A DNA stretch of 10,503 bases from Burkholderiaceae bacterium (GTDB lineage: Bacteria > Pseudomonadota > Gammaproteobacteria > Burkholderiales > Burkholderiaceae), in contig JAGOCV010000126.1 of NCBI GenBank assembly GCA_017998575.1, forward strand, positions 1 through 10,503. The letters are read 5' to 3'. Shown in pieces: positions 1-7,446 of this stretch. Position numbers and translations under genes: made by a program. A model generated the notes under the pieces. It was not told the origin of the DNA and made no database searches. It saw only the letters and a list, made by a program, of their open reading frames with translations. How positions within the stretch are numbered: position 1 is the first letter of the stretch; the number at the start of each line of letters is the position of its first letter.

Positions 1-687
1 GTGTGGGACCAGCGCGCCTACAAGGACTACGACGACAACCAGGAACTGGGCACGCGCAACATCAAGGTGGCGCTGCGCCGCCTGCGCAAGTTCGCGCGCG
101 AGGGCAACGATCTCGAACTCGACCTGCCCGACACCATCCGATCCACCGCCGCCAACGCCGGCTGGCTCGACATCCGCATGGTGCCCGAGCGCCACAACAA
201 CGTGAAGGTGCTGCTGCTGATGGACGTGGGCGGCACCATGGACGAGCACATCCAGCGCGTGGAAGAACTCTTTTCCGCCGCCAAGAGCGAGTTCAAGCAC
301 CTGGAGTTCTATTACTTCCACAACTGCGTGTATGACTTCGTGTGGAAGAACAACCGGCGCCGCTTTGCCGAGAAGTTCGCCACCTGGGACATCCTGCGCA
401 AGTACAACAAGGACTACAAGCTCATCTTCGTGGGCGACGCCACGATGAGCCCCTACGAGATCCTGCAGCCCGGCGGCAGCGTGGAATACAACAACGAGGA
501 AGCCGGCGCCGAATGGCTGCAGCGCCTCACCCACACCTTCCCGCGTTTCGCCTGGATCAACCCCGAGCCGCAAGGCGTGTGGCAGTACCGCCAGAGCATC
601 GGCGTGATCCAGCAGTTGATGAGCCAGCGCATGTACCCGCTCACGCTGAGGGGACTTGAAGACGCGATGCGGATGCTGTCGAAGTAG
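1..687 (+). CDS. VWA-domain protein, CoxE-like (5'-truncated by window edge)
   Basis: C-terminal 228 residues of a von Willebrand factor A protein of the CoxE-like type, often encoded with a MoxR-family AAA+ ATPase. The first codon, GTG, is probably an internal Val: the sequence opens straight into a conserved-looking VWDQRAYKDYDD stretch, there is no room for a ribosome site, and such proteins usually run near 400 residues. The Rossmann-like VWA core is visible from about residue 68: strand VKVLLLMD, then the metal-site motif D75-V-G-G-T79-M-D, a variant of DxSxS in which Gly replaces the first Ser. A later strand, LIFVGDATMS, ends in D146, the probable third metal-site position. No signal peptide or membrane segment is seen in this part. 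By family analogy it is a cytoplasmic partner of a MoxR ATPase in complex assembly or maturation; its target is unknown. tamA begins 12 nt downstream, so cotranscription is likely. Confidence 0.85.
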   Translation: MWDQRAYKDYDDNQELGTRNIKVALRRLRKFAREGNDLELDLPDTIRSTAANAGWLDIRMVPERHNNVKVLLLMDVGGTMDEHIQRVEELFSAAKSEFKHLEFYYFHNCVYDFVWKNNRRRFAEKFATWDILRKYNKDYKLIFVGDATMSPYEILQPGGSVEYNNEEAGAEWLQRLTHTFPRFAWINPEPQGVWQYRQSIGVIQQLMSQRMYPLTLRGLEDAMRMLSK

Positions 688-689
688 GA
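686..689 (+). promoter_or_regulatory. Probable tamA ribosome binding site
   Basis: AGGA overlaps the TAG stop of the VWA gene and lies 10 nt before the ATG at 700. It supports that start, which also gives a complete N-terminal signal sequence, and it suggests that tamA translation follows termination of the upstream gene. Confidence 0.45.
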
Positions 690-699
690 TGCCCGCCTG

Positions 700-2610
700 A
701 TGCGTCTGTGTGCCTCGCCCACGCGCGCGGCGGCTGGCGCGGCCCTGGTGGCCTGCGCCCTCCTGCTCACCGGTTGTTCCCTCTTTCCGCGCGAGGCCAC
801 GGTGGTGGATGCCGACGCGCCCCAACCCGCCCCCACCCTGGATGCCACGCCCCAGGGTGCCGTCGGCACGCGCAGTGCCACGCCCGAAGCCACGGCCTTC
901 GACATCGACGTGCGCGCGCCCGAACCGGCACGCGCGCTGCTGGCCACCCACCTCGAACTCAACCGCTTCCGCGCGGTGACCGACCTCGACGAAGCCGAGC
1001 TCGCGCGCCTGATCGAGCTGGCCGACCGCGACGCGCGCAATCTGCTGGGCACGCTGGGCTACTTCAATCCGCTGGTGGACATCCACCGCGAAGGCGCCGT
1101 GGGCCAGCGGCCGACCATCGTGGTCGTCGTCACGCCCGGCGAACAGACGCGCGTCACGGGCGTGGATATCCGCTTCGCGGGCGACATCGCCACGTCCGCC
1201 GATCCGGCCGCGCAGGCCCAGCGCGACGAGCTGCGGCGCCTGTGGTCGCTGCCCGTAGGACGCCCATTCACGCAGGACGACTGGGACAGCGCCAAGACCC
1301 AGGCCACGCGGCGACTCACCGAAAAGCGCTACCCCGCCGGCCGCATCACGGCCACGCGCGCCGAGGTGAATGCCGACAACAACGGCGCGCAGCTGGGCCT
1401 GACGGCCGAGTCCGGCCCGCTGTTCAGGCTGGGCGCCATGCAGGTCACGGGCATGCAGCGCTACGACCCGGACATCGTGCCGCGCCTGGCGCGCCTGCCG
1501 GCAGGCTCGGTGTACGACCAGTCCGAGCTGGTCGAGGCGCAGCAGAGGCTGTCGTCCAGCGGCTACTTCGATTCGGCCTACATCTTCATCGACCCGGAAG
1601 GCGATGCCAACGCTGCGCCGGTGCAGGTGAACGTGCGCGAGGCACCGCTCAAGCGCGTGGTGCTCGGGGTGGGCCTGACCACGGACAGCGGTCCGCGCGC
1701 TTCCATCGAACACACGCACAACCGCGTGCCCTACGTCGGCTGGCGCGTGACCAACAAGCTGCAGCTCGAACGCAAGCAACCGCACATCCAGACCGACTGG
1801 CTGGCGCCGCCCGACGACGACAGCTGGCGCTGGGGCGTGCTGGGCCGCGCCGAGCGGCTCGACGACGACGAACTGATCACCCAGACCCAGCGCCTGCGCG
1901 TGGGCCGCAGCCGCAACGAAGACAACATCGACCGCAACATCTACCTGCAGTACGACCGCGCCAGCGTGCGCGCGGCCGGCGGGGTGGACGTGTCGTCGCA
2001 AGACGCGGGCGATGGCTCCGCGCTGACCGCCAACTACGTGTGGACGGGCCGCTACTTCGACAACAACCTCAATCCGTCCAGCGGATTCGGGCTGGGCCTG
2101 GAGTTGGGCGCCGGCATCACGCTGGGCACCGAGAAAAAGCCGTTCACGCGTGTCGTGGGCCGCTGGCTGGGCATCCGCCCGCTGGGCACCGACCGTGGCC
2201 GGCTGGCCCTGCGGGCCGAGGCCGGCGGCGTCTTCGCCGACGAGGCCGCGCGCATTCCTTCCACCCAGCAATTCCGCACCGGTGGCGACAGCACGGTGCG
2301 CGGCTACGCCTACCGCTCGATCGGCATCCCGCTCGATGGCGGGCTCACCGGCCCGGGCCGCTACATGGTCAACGGCAGCATCGAATGGCAGCGCCCGCTG
2401 CGCCGCAACGGCATGGCCACCGAGTTCGACCACACCGTGTTCCTCGACGGCGGAGCCGTGGCCGACAAGCCGGGCGCGCTCAAGCCCGTGTTCGGCGTGG
2501 GTACCGGCGTGCGCTGGCGCAGCCCGGTGGGCCCGCTGCAGGCCGACATCGCCTACGGGCTGGATGCGAAGAAATTCCGCCTGCATCTCTCGGTGGGGTT
2601 CGTCTTCTGA
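700..2610 (+). CDS. tamA: TamA, outer-membrane Omp85-family translocation and assembly module subunit
   Basis: 636 residues; E. coli TamA has 577. TamA works with TamB in outer-membrane protein insertion and envelope lipid transport. The N-terminus has a hydrophobic signal ending in LLLTGC with Cys26 followed by Ser, a good lipobox for signal peptidase II. A Pro/Ala-rich linker runs to about residue 66. Three POTRA-like domains follow at about 68-148, 150-240 and 241-317, each ending near a strand; 'GYFNPLVDI' and 'SGYFDSAYIFI' are typical POTRA helix-strand sequences. The 16-strand barrel spans about 319-636. The Omp85 loop-6 signature is VRGY at 533-536, preceded by FRTGGDST, and the last strand ends in aromatic Phe (SVGFVF), as expected for a BAM substrate. 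The stop overlaps the tamB start. The lipobox is the odd feature; a plain Sec signal is usual in enterobacterial TamA. The family call is very secure, the lipidation is inferred. Confidence 0.95.
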   Translation: MRLCASPTRAAAGAALVACALLLTGCSLFPREATVVDADAPQPAPTLDATPQGAVGTRSATPEATAFDIDVRAPEPARALLATHLELNRFRAVTDLDEAELARLIELADRDARNLLGTLGYFNPLVDIHREGAVGQRPTIVVVVTPGEQTRVTGVDIRFAGDIATSADPAAQAQRDELRRLWSLPVGRPFTQDDWDSAKTQATRRLTEKRYPAGRITATRAEVNADNNGAQLGLTAESGPLFRLGAMQVTGMQRYDPDIVPRLARLPAGSVYDQSELVEAQQRLSSSGYFDSAYIFIDPEGDANAAPVQVNVREAPLKRVVLGVGLTTDSGPRASIEHTHNRVPYVGWRVTNKLQLERKQPHIQTDWLAPPDDDSWRWGVLGRAERLDDDELITQTQRLRVGRSRNEDNIDRNIYLQYDRASVRAAGGVDVSSQDAGDGSALTANYVWTGRYFDNNLNPSSGFGLGLELGAGITLGTEKKPFTRVVGRWLGIRPLGTDRGRLALRAEAGGVFADEAARIPSTQQFRTGGDSTVRGYAYRSIGIPLDGGLTGPGRYMVNGSIEWQRPLRRNGMATEFDHTVFLDGGAVADKPGALKPVFGVGTGVRWRSPVGPLQADIAYGLDAKKFRLHLSVGFVF

Positions 2611-5600
2611 TGGCCGCCGTGCCTGCCGCCCGCACGCCCTCCGGCATCGGCAGCCGCGCCTGGGCGCTGCGCGTGCTGGTGCGCGTGTTGCGCGGCCTGG
2701 CGTGGGTGCTGGGGCTGGCGGTGATCGCGCTGGTGCTGCTCACGGCCGGCCTGTGGTGGTGGTCGGGGCAGGACGGATCGCTGGCCACGGCGCTGCGGCT
2801 GGCGGCACGCTACACACCCGTGCAGGCGGAAGACGTGCAGGGCCCGCTGCGTGGCAATGGCCGCATCGCGCGATTGGCGTGGCAACAGGACGGCCTGGCG
2901 GTGCGTGCCGAAGGCGTCGAGATCGCCTGGCAACCGCTGGGCCTGCTGCTGGGCCAGTTCCAGCTTGACCGGCTGGCCGCGGCCTCGATCGCCATCGACG
3001 ACGCCCGCCCGCCCGGCAACGAACCCGCCGCCGCGCCCACCTCGCTTGGGCTGCCCCTGCGCGTGTCGGTGGGCGACATCGCCATCGGCCGCGTGGCGTA
3101 CAACGGCAATGCCTTCGAGGCCGGGCCGATCGAGGGCGACTACGGCTTCGACGGCTTCTACCACGCGCTCACGCTGCGGCAGTTGCAGATCGCCCAGGGC
3201 CGCTATGCGGGCAATCTTCGCCTGGGGGCCTACGCATCGATGCCGCTCACCCTGCGCGCCACGGGCGAGTTGCAGACCGAGGTTCCGGGTGGGGGCGCGC
3301 TGCCGGTCTTCATCGAGGCGCAGGCCAGCGGGCCGCTGGCGACGCTCGACATCGAAGCCCAGTTGCGCACCGCTACCGTAGCGGGCGCAGAGGCCGCGCC
3401 TGCCGGTGCCGCCTCTGCGCCAGCAGCGAGCCCGCCCACGACGCCCGCCCCCGCCACGCCACAGGCGCGCCTGCAGGCCCGCGTGCTGCCGTTCGCGCCG
3501 CAGCCCGTGCAGCAGGCGCAGGCCGCCTTCCAGCAGCTCGACCTGGCCGCGCTGTGGCCCGGTGCGCCGCGCACGCGGCTGTCGGGTGACGCGCACCTGC
3601 GGCCCGAGGGCGAGCGCAACGACGCATGGACGCTGGCCGCCACCATCGACAACGCCGAGCCCGGCCCGATCGACCGCCAGCGCGTGCCGCTCTCCCGGCT
3701 GCAGGCCGAGGGCGAATGGCGCAGCGGCGTGGCGCTGGTTCGCTCGCTGGCAGCCCAGGTCGCCGGCGGCGAGATCACCGCCCAGGGCGAATGGACCGAC
3801 GCCGCCACCAGCCGCTGGACTTTGCAGGCCCGTGCGCGCGGCATCGACCCGGGGCAGATCAGCAGCCAGCTGGCAGCGCAACCGCTGGACGGACAGGCCA
3901 GCGTACAAGGCCAGGGCAACGACATCGATTTCGACGCCACCGTCACCGCCACCGTCACCGCCGCCGTCGGCACGCGCGTGGCCGCACCGGCCCGGCGCGT
4001 GCGCGGCAGCACGGTCGACCTGCGTCCGCTGCGGCTGCAGGACGCCTCGGCCAAAGGCCGCTGGGCCGGCAGCCAGCTCACGCTGCAGACGCTTCGCGTG
4101 CGCGCCAACGATGCGCGGCTGGATGCCACGCGCGTCGTGCTGCCCCTGCCCGTGACGGGCGCATCGGGTCGTGTGGATTTCAGCGCGCCCGGCCTCACGC
4201 TGTCGGCAGACGGCGAGATGCGCGAGACCCGCGGTGCCGGCACGCTCGACCTCGCGGCCACCGACACCGCGCTCGCGCTCGCCTGGCTGCGCCAGTTGCC
4301 CGGTCTGGCCGACCTCGCCGCCGGCATCCAGGCACGTGGCAATGCGCGGCTGCGTGCCAGCTGGCAAGGCGGCTGGCGCGATCCGTCAGTAGACGCCCGA
4401 CTTGCCGCACCCACGCTCGACATCGACCTGGGCGCTGGTCCCGCCAGCGCCTGGCAACTGCGCGATGCCGAGGCCACGTTGCAGGGCCGCATCGCCCAGG
4501 CGCAACTGGCCGTTCGCGCCCGCGCGGCGCAAGGTGCGCGCAAGCTCGACGTGCGGCTCGGCGGCCAGGTGGGCCAGCCCGGCTACAGCACCACGCGCAC
4601 GCCCGACTGGTCGCGCGCCGCGTGGCAGGCACGCATCGCCGAGCTGACCGCGGCGCTGGAAGACCCCGCTGTGGGCGCCGGCACGTGGCGCGTGGCGACG
4701 CGCGCGCCCGTCACGATCGACTGGACACCGGCCTCGCCGACCACCCGCCTGGCCGTGGGCGCCGGCGAAGCCGTGCTGACCGCGCCGGCCCCGCGCCGCC
4801 CTGCCGCGCAGGCGACCGACACGCCAGCCGTCGCGACACCGGCCACCCCGACCAGCGCGGCCATCGTCTGGGAACCCGTTCGCTGGCGGCCGGGCGAGCT
4901 GGTCACCGCCGGCCGCATCCGCGGCCTGCCGATGGCGTGGATCGAGCCCTTCGCCGGCGAACAGATGGCCGGCCTGGGCCTGTCGGGCACGTTGGTGTTC
5001 GACGGCAGCTGGGACGCCGTGGTGGGCGACACGCTTCGCCTGCAGGCCAGCGTGGCGCGCAGCGCGGGCGATATCAGTTTGCGCGCCGAAGGCGCAGGCG
5101 GCGGCAGCACCCGCGTGGCCGCCGGCGTGCGCGAAGCGCGGCTCGACGTGCGCAACGAAGGCGAGCGCCTGACCGCCACGCTGCGCTGGGACAGCGAGCG
5201 CGCCGGCACCGCCAACGGCCATCTGGCCACCACACTCGCGCGCAACGCCGACGGCGCCTGGCAATGGGCCGAAGACGCGCCGCTGCAAGGCCGGCTGGCC
5301 GCGCAGTTGCCGCGCATCGGTGTGTGGTCGGTGCTGGCACCGCCCGGCTGGCGGCTGCGCGGCTCGCTCGCCACCGACGTGGTCATCGCCGGCACGCGCA
5401 GCGCACCCTCGCTCACCGGCAGCCTCAGCGCAGACGATCTGGCGCTTCGCTCGGTGGTCGATGGCATCGAGTTCGGCAACGGCCGCCTGCGCGCGCGCCT
5501 GGCCGGCACACGGCTGGTGGTGGACGAATTCACGCTCGAAGGCGCGGGCGAGCGCGGCGAAGGCGGCACGCTCACCGCGCGCGGCGAAGGCGGCTGGATC

Positions 5601-6617
5601 GACGGCAAATTGCAGGCGCGCCTGCAGGCCCAGGTGAACCGGCTGCGCGCCAGCATCCGCACCGATCGGCAGGTCACCGTGTCGGGCCAGCTCACGGCCG
5701 GCATGGACGGCGGCTCGGGCGAGCTGCGCGGCTCGCTCACCGTCGACCGTGCGCTGATCGTGCTGCCGGAGGAAAGCAAGCCCGAACTGGGCAGCGACGT
5801 GATCGTGGTGCGCGGCGCCACCGGCGCGGCAGGCGCCACCGCACCCGCGCAAACCTCGGCCCGTGCCGATGCCGCCACCACCGACGCGCGCACGCTGGCG
5901 CTGGACGTCAAGCTCGACCTGGGCAACGAGTTCCGCGTGCAGGGCATGGGCATCGACACGCGCGTGCGCGGTGCGCTCGACATCACCGGCAACACGCTGG
6001 CCAACCCGCGCGTCAACGGCACGGTGCGCACTTTCGGCGGCCAGTACCGCGCCTACGGCCAGCGGCTCGACGTGGCGCAGGGCGTGCTGATCTTCAACGG
6101 CCCGCCGGCCAACCCCACGCTCGACGTGCTGGCGTTGCGCGCCAACATGCTCAGCGACCAGAAAGTCGGCGTGCAGATCACCGGCACCGCGCTGCTGCCG
6201 CGCGTGCGCCTCTACGCCTCGCCCGATATGCCCGACGCCGAGAAGCTCTCGTGGCTGGTGCTGGGCCGCTCGTCCGCATCGGGCGGCGCCGAGGCCGCGC
6301 TGCTGCAACAGGCTGCGCTGGCGCTGCTGGGCAGCCGTGGCGGTGGCGGCATGTCGGGCGGGCTTGCCTCCGCGCTCGGGCTGGACGAGCTCTCGGTGCG
6401 CGGATCGAGCACCAACGAATCAGGCACCACCACCCAGGGCGCGATCACGCTGGGCAAGCGCTTCTCGCGCAACTTCTACGCCGCTTACGAGCGCAGCCTG
6501 TCGGGCGCGCTGGGCACGCTCTACGTTTTCTACGACCTCTCGCGCCGCTGGACCGTGCGCGCGCAGACCGGCGAGCAAAGCGCGGTAGACCTCATCTTCA
6601 CGCTGTCGTACGACTGA
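2610..6617 (+). CDS. tamB: TamB, inner-membrane-anchored translocation and assembly module protein
   Basis: 1335 residues; E. coli TamB has about 1259. The ATG overlaps the tamA TGA by one base (TGATG), pointing to translational coupling; there is only a weak GGTGGGG purine stretch 11 nt upstream. An uncleaved N-terminal membrane helix lies at about residues 29-51 (hydrophobic, ending WWW), after a short Arg-rich cytoplasmic tail. The rest is a long periplasmic run of alternating beta strands typical of AsmA-like/TamB proteins, thought to form a lipid-conducting groove between the membranes. The C-terminal TamB (DUF490) domain covers roughly 1000-1335, with LDVKLDLGNEFRVQGMGID near 1098, GQYRAYGQRL, PDMPDAEKLSWLVLGR and a terminal barrel-like strand ending FTLSYD. 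Ala/Pro/Thr-rich low-complexity linkers sit near 257-284, 726-753 and 1069-1094 and probably account for the extra length. It pairs with TamA just upstream. Confidence 0.95.
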   Translation: MAAVPAARTPSGIGSRAWALRVLVRVLRGLAWVLGLAVIALVLLTAGLWWWSGQDGSLATALRLAARYTPVQAEDVQGPLRGNGRIARLAWQQDGLAVRAEGVEIAWQPLGLLLGQFQLDRLAAASIAIDDARPPGNEPAAAPTSLGLPLRVSVGDIAIGRVAYNGNAFEAGPIEGDYGFDGFYHALTLRQLQIAQGRYAGNLRLGAYASMPLTLRATGELQTEVPGGGALPVFIEAQASGPLATLDIEAQLRTATVAGAEAAPAGAASAPAASPPTTPAPATPQARLQARVLPFAPQPVQQAQAAFQQLDLAALWPGAPRTRLSGDAHLRPEGERNDAWTLAATIDNAEPGPIDRQRVPLSRLQAEGEWRSGVALVRSLAAQVAGGEITAQGEWTDAATSRWTLQARARGIDPGQISSQLAAQPLDGQASVQGQGNDIDFDATVTATVTAAVGTRVAAPARRVRGSTVDLRPLRLQDASAKGRWAGSQLTLQTLRVRANDARLDATRVVLPLPVTGASGRVDFSAPGLTLSADGEMRETRGAGTLDLAATDTALALAWLRQLPGLADLAAGIQARGNARLRASWQGGWRDPSVDARLAAPTLDIDLGAGPASAWQLRDAEATLQGRIAQAQLAVRARAAQGARKLDVRLGGQVGQPGYSTTRTPDWSRAAWQARIAELTAALEDPAVGAGTWRVATRAPVTIDWTPASPTTRLAVGAGEAVLTAPAPRRPAAQATDTPAVATPATPTSAAIVWEPVRWRPGELVTAGRIRGLPMAWIEPFAGEQMAGLGLSGTLVFDGSWDAVVGDTLRLQASVARSAGDISLRAEGAGGGSTRVAAGVREARLDVRNEGERLTATLRWDSERAGTANGHLATTLARNADGAWQWAEDAPLQGRLAAQLPRIGVWSVLAPPGWRLRGSLATDVVIAGTRSAPSLTGSLSADDLALRSVVDGIEFGNGRLRARLAGTRLVVDEFTLEGAGERGEGGTLTARGEGGWIDGKLQARLQAQVNRLRASIRTDRQVTVSGQLTAGMDGGSGELRGSLTVDRALIVLPEESKPELGSDVIVVRGATGAAGATAPAQTSARADAATTDARTLALDVKLDLGNEFRVQGMGIDTRVRGALDITGNTLANPRVNGTVRTFGGQYRAYGQRLDVAQGVLIFNGPPANPTLDVLALRANMLSDQKVGVQITGTALLPRVRLYASPDMPDAEKLSWLVLGRSSASGGAEAALLQQAALALLGSRGGGGMSGGLASALGLDELSVRGSSTNESGTTTQGAITLGKRFSRNFYAAYERSLSGALGTLYVFYDLSRRWTVRAQTGEQSAVDLIFTLSYD
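3936..3968 (+). repeat. Short 12-nt tandem repeat inside tamB
   Basis: GCCACCGTCACC occurs twice in tandem, followed by a degenerate partial third copy (GCCGCCGTC). The repeat is in frame and encodes ATVTATVTAAV. Loss or gain of a unit would change TamB by four residues without a frameshift. It could be simple slippage within a beta-strand linker. Confidence 0.7.
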
Positions 6618-6641
6618 CACGGCCAGCGTCCCGCCTACAAT
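6614..6641 (+). promoter_or_regulatory. sigma70-like promoter of the tRNA-Arg gene
   Basis: The -35 element CTGACA (6614-6619) matches TTGACA at five of six positions. A 16-nt spacer separates it from the -10 element TACAAT (6636-6641), also five of six. The -35 overlaps the tamB TGA stop (6615-6617). The likely start is near 6648, a few bases before the mature tRNA at 6655. The sequence after the -10 is GC-rich (GGCGCCCGG), like the discriminators of stringently controlled stable-RNA promoters; such control here is inferred. Confidence 0.7.
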
Positions 6642-6654
6642 GGCGCCCGGTCCG

Positions 6655-6729
6655 CTCCCTGTAGTTCAATGGATAGAACGAGTGCCTCCTAAGCGCTAGA
6701 TACAGGTTCGATTCCTGTCGGGGGGACCA
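6655..6729 (+). tRNA. tRNA-Arg (anticodon CCT, reads AGG)
   Basis: A full cloverleaf can be folded by eye. The acceptor stem is CTCCCTG paired with CGGGGGG, with G-U wobbles at pairs 2-71 and 6-67. U8-A9 is followed by D stem GTTC/GAAC and anticodon stem AGTGC/GCGCT with loop CTCCTAA, placing the anticodon CCT at 6688-6690. The variable loop is AGAT. The T arm is ACAGG-TTCGATT-CCTGT. The discriminator is A, and CCA is encoded at 6727-6729. It decodes the rare arginine codon AGG. It has its own promoter just upstream. Such tRNAs can serve as integration sites, but I found no repeat of its 3' end elsewhere in the window. Confidence 0.95.
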
Positions 6730-6734
6730 TGTTC

Positions 6735-6757
6735 TGGGCGGCGCAGCCCATCCCGCC
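6735..6757. terminator. Possible hairpin terminator between tRNA-Arg and the marR-like gene
   Basis: Two mutually exclusive 5-bp stems lie between the converging tRNA and regulator genes: TGGGC/GCCCA (6735-6739 with 6746-6750) and GGCGG/CCGCC (6737-6741 with 6753-6757). Neither is followed by a T tract on either strand, so intrinsic termination is uncertain. The position suits transcript-end formation from both sides. Confidence 0.3.
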
Positions 6758-6777
6758 ACGAGCGGCCGCGCCTGCGG

Positions 6778-7320
6778 TCAAACCAGCCCATCGCTGCCGC
6801 GCCGGCGCGCACGCACTCGACCGACGCCGCCATGGAGACGGCCGGTACTGGGCACCTCCATCTCGCGCGCGAGTTGCTCGGCCCGCGCGTGCAGCGCCAC
6901 CAGGCTGCGGTCGAGTTCGCCGATGGCGCGCTCGTCCAGCGCGCCGATCAGCGCCAGGTTGATCTCGCGCGCCAGCGGGTAGAGCTCCGCGTAGAGGGCG
7001 AGGCCCTCGGGAGTGAGCGCCACGTCGATGCGTCGGTTGGGCAGCGACGTCTTGGTCGCCAGGCCCCGTGCCGCCAGCGCCGACACGGTGCGCGAGAGTT
7101 GAGCGCTGTCCACCTCGCAGCGCGCGGCCAGCTCAGTCCAGCTCAGGCGGGGCTGGCGTGCCAGGATGGCGAGCACCGTCCACTGCTTGCGCGTGATCCC
7201 GAAGCGCCCTTCGCACAGGCGCGTGACCAGCCCGCCGCCGAGCGCGACGATCTTGGCCATGCGGCGCAGCAGCAGGTCCTCGATGCCAGCCGGATGGCTG
7301 AGGCGCGGTTCCTCGGTCAT
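6778..7320 (-). CDS. MarR-family winged-helix transcriptional regulator
   Basis: 180 residues, slightly longer than the usual 140-160 for MarR proteins. The winged helix is clear. ITRKQWTVLAIL (about 42-53) is the helix before the reader domain, LSWTELAARCEVDSAQLSRTV (59-79) is the helix-turn-helix, and ALAARGLATKTSLPNRRIDVALTPEG (81-106) is the recognition helix end plus wing, with NRR in place of the common DRR. Long flanking helices (about 8-36 and 107-154) form the dimerisation region. A basic Arg-rich tail (about 161-174) extends past the usual end. The ATG at 7320 gives a normal N-terminus, but the upstream ACCCCT is not a good ribosome site; an in-frame ATG at codon 21 is a weaker alternative. 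It diverges from the TctC-like receptor gene and probably controls it, likely responding to a small, perhaps aromatic, ligand. The ligand is unknown. Confidence 0.9.
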   Translation of the reverse strand: MTEEPRLSHPAGIEDLLLRRMAKIVALGGGLVTRLCEGRFGITRKQWTVLAILARQPRLSWTELAARCEVDSAQLSRTVSALAARGLATKTSLPNRRIDVALTPEGLALYAELYPLAREINLALIGALDERAIGELDRSLVALHARAEQLAREMEVPSTGRLHGGVGRVRARRRGSDGLV

Positions 7321-7327
7321 AGGGGTT

Positions 7328-7376
7328 AACGAGCAGCTTCGTTGATTTGAACAAGCGGCAATGCCGTCCTTAGCAT
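7328..7376 (+). promoter_or_regulatory. Candidate promoter and MarR operators for the TctC-like gene
   Basis: TTGAAC (7347-7352), an 18-nt spacer and TAGCAT (7371-7376) form a moderate sigma70-like promoter, four of six matches each. Inside the spacer is an 11-nt perfect palindrome, CGGCA-A-TGCCG (7356-7366). Upstream is a second inverted repeat, AACGA-N6-TCGTT (7328-7343), in the only AT-rich patch of the divergent spacer. MarR dimers bind short inverted repeats that overlap promoters, so either could be the operator. I could not identify a convincing promoter for the regulator itself. Confidence 0.4.
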
Positions 7377-7432
7377 GCCAGAAACAGACCCGTTGCCGTA
7401 TGGCCCTGGCGGCCCGCTCACCGGATCGACAC

Positions 7433-7439
7433 AAGGAGA
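7433..7439 (+). promoter_or_regulatory. Ribosome binding site of the TctC-like gene
   Basis: AAGGAGA lies 7 nt before the ATG at 7447 and closely matches the anti-Shine-Dalgarno complement. It decides this start over an in-frame ATG at 7375, which has no such site and would overlap the putative -10 element. Confidence 0.85.
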
Positions 7440-7446
7440 CAGACTC

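Noticed and set aside
708..2607. An open plus-strand frame through all of tamA that is continuous with the tamB frame
   Set aside because: It encodes Arg/Pro/His-rich sequence with no recognisable domain. It is an effect of extreme third-position GC in tamA; the tamB product clearly starts at 2610, where its membrane anchor appears.
2553..6308. Long minus-strand open frames opposite tamB
   Set aside because: Their translations are Arg/Ala/Gly-rich with no domain or ribosome site, and they mirror tamB codon bias. The plus-strand product is a secure full-length TamB.
3626..6664. A 1012-codon plus-strand frame inside tamB and into the tRNA
   Set aside because: It is strongly Arg-rich, without motifs, in an alternative frame of tamB, and runs across the tRNA promoter. 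It is a composition artefact.
6710..6729. tRNA 3' end as an attachment site for an integrated element
   Set aside because: There is no second copy of the tRNA end, no integrase and no obvious composition change downstream in this window.
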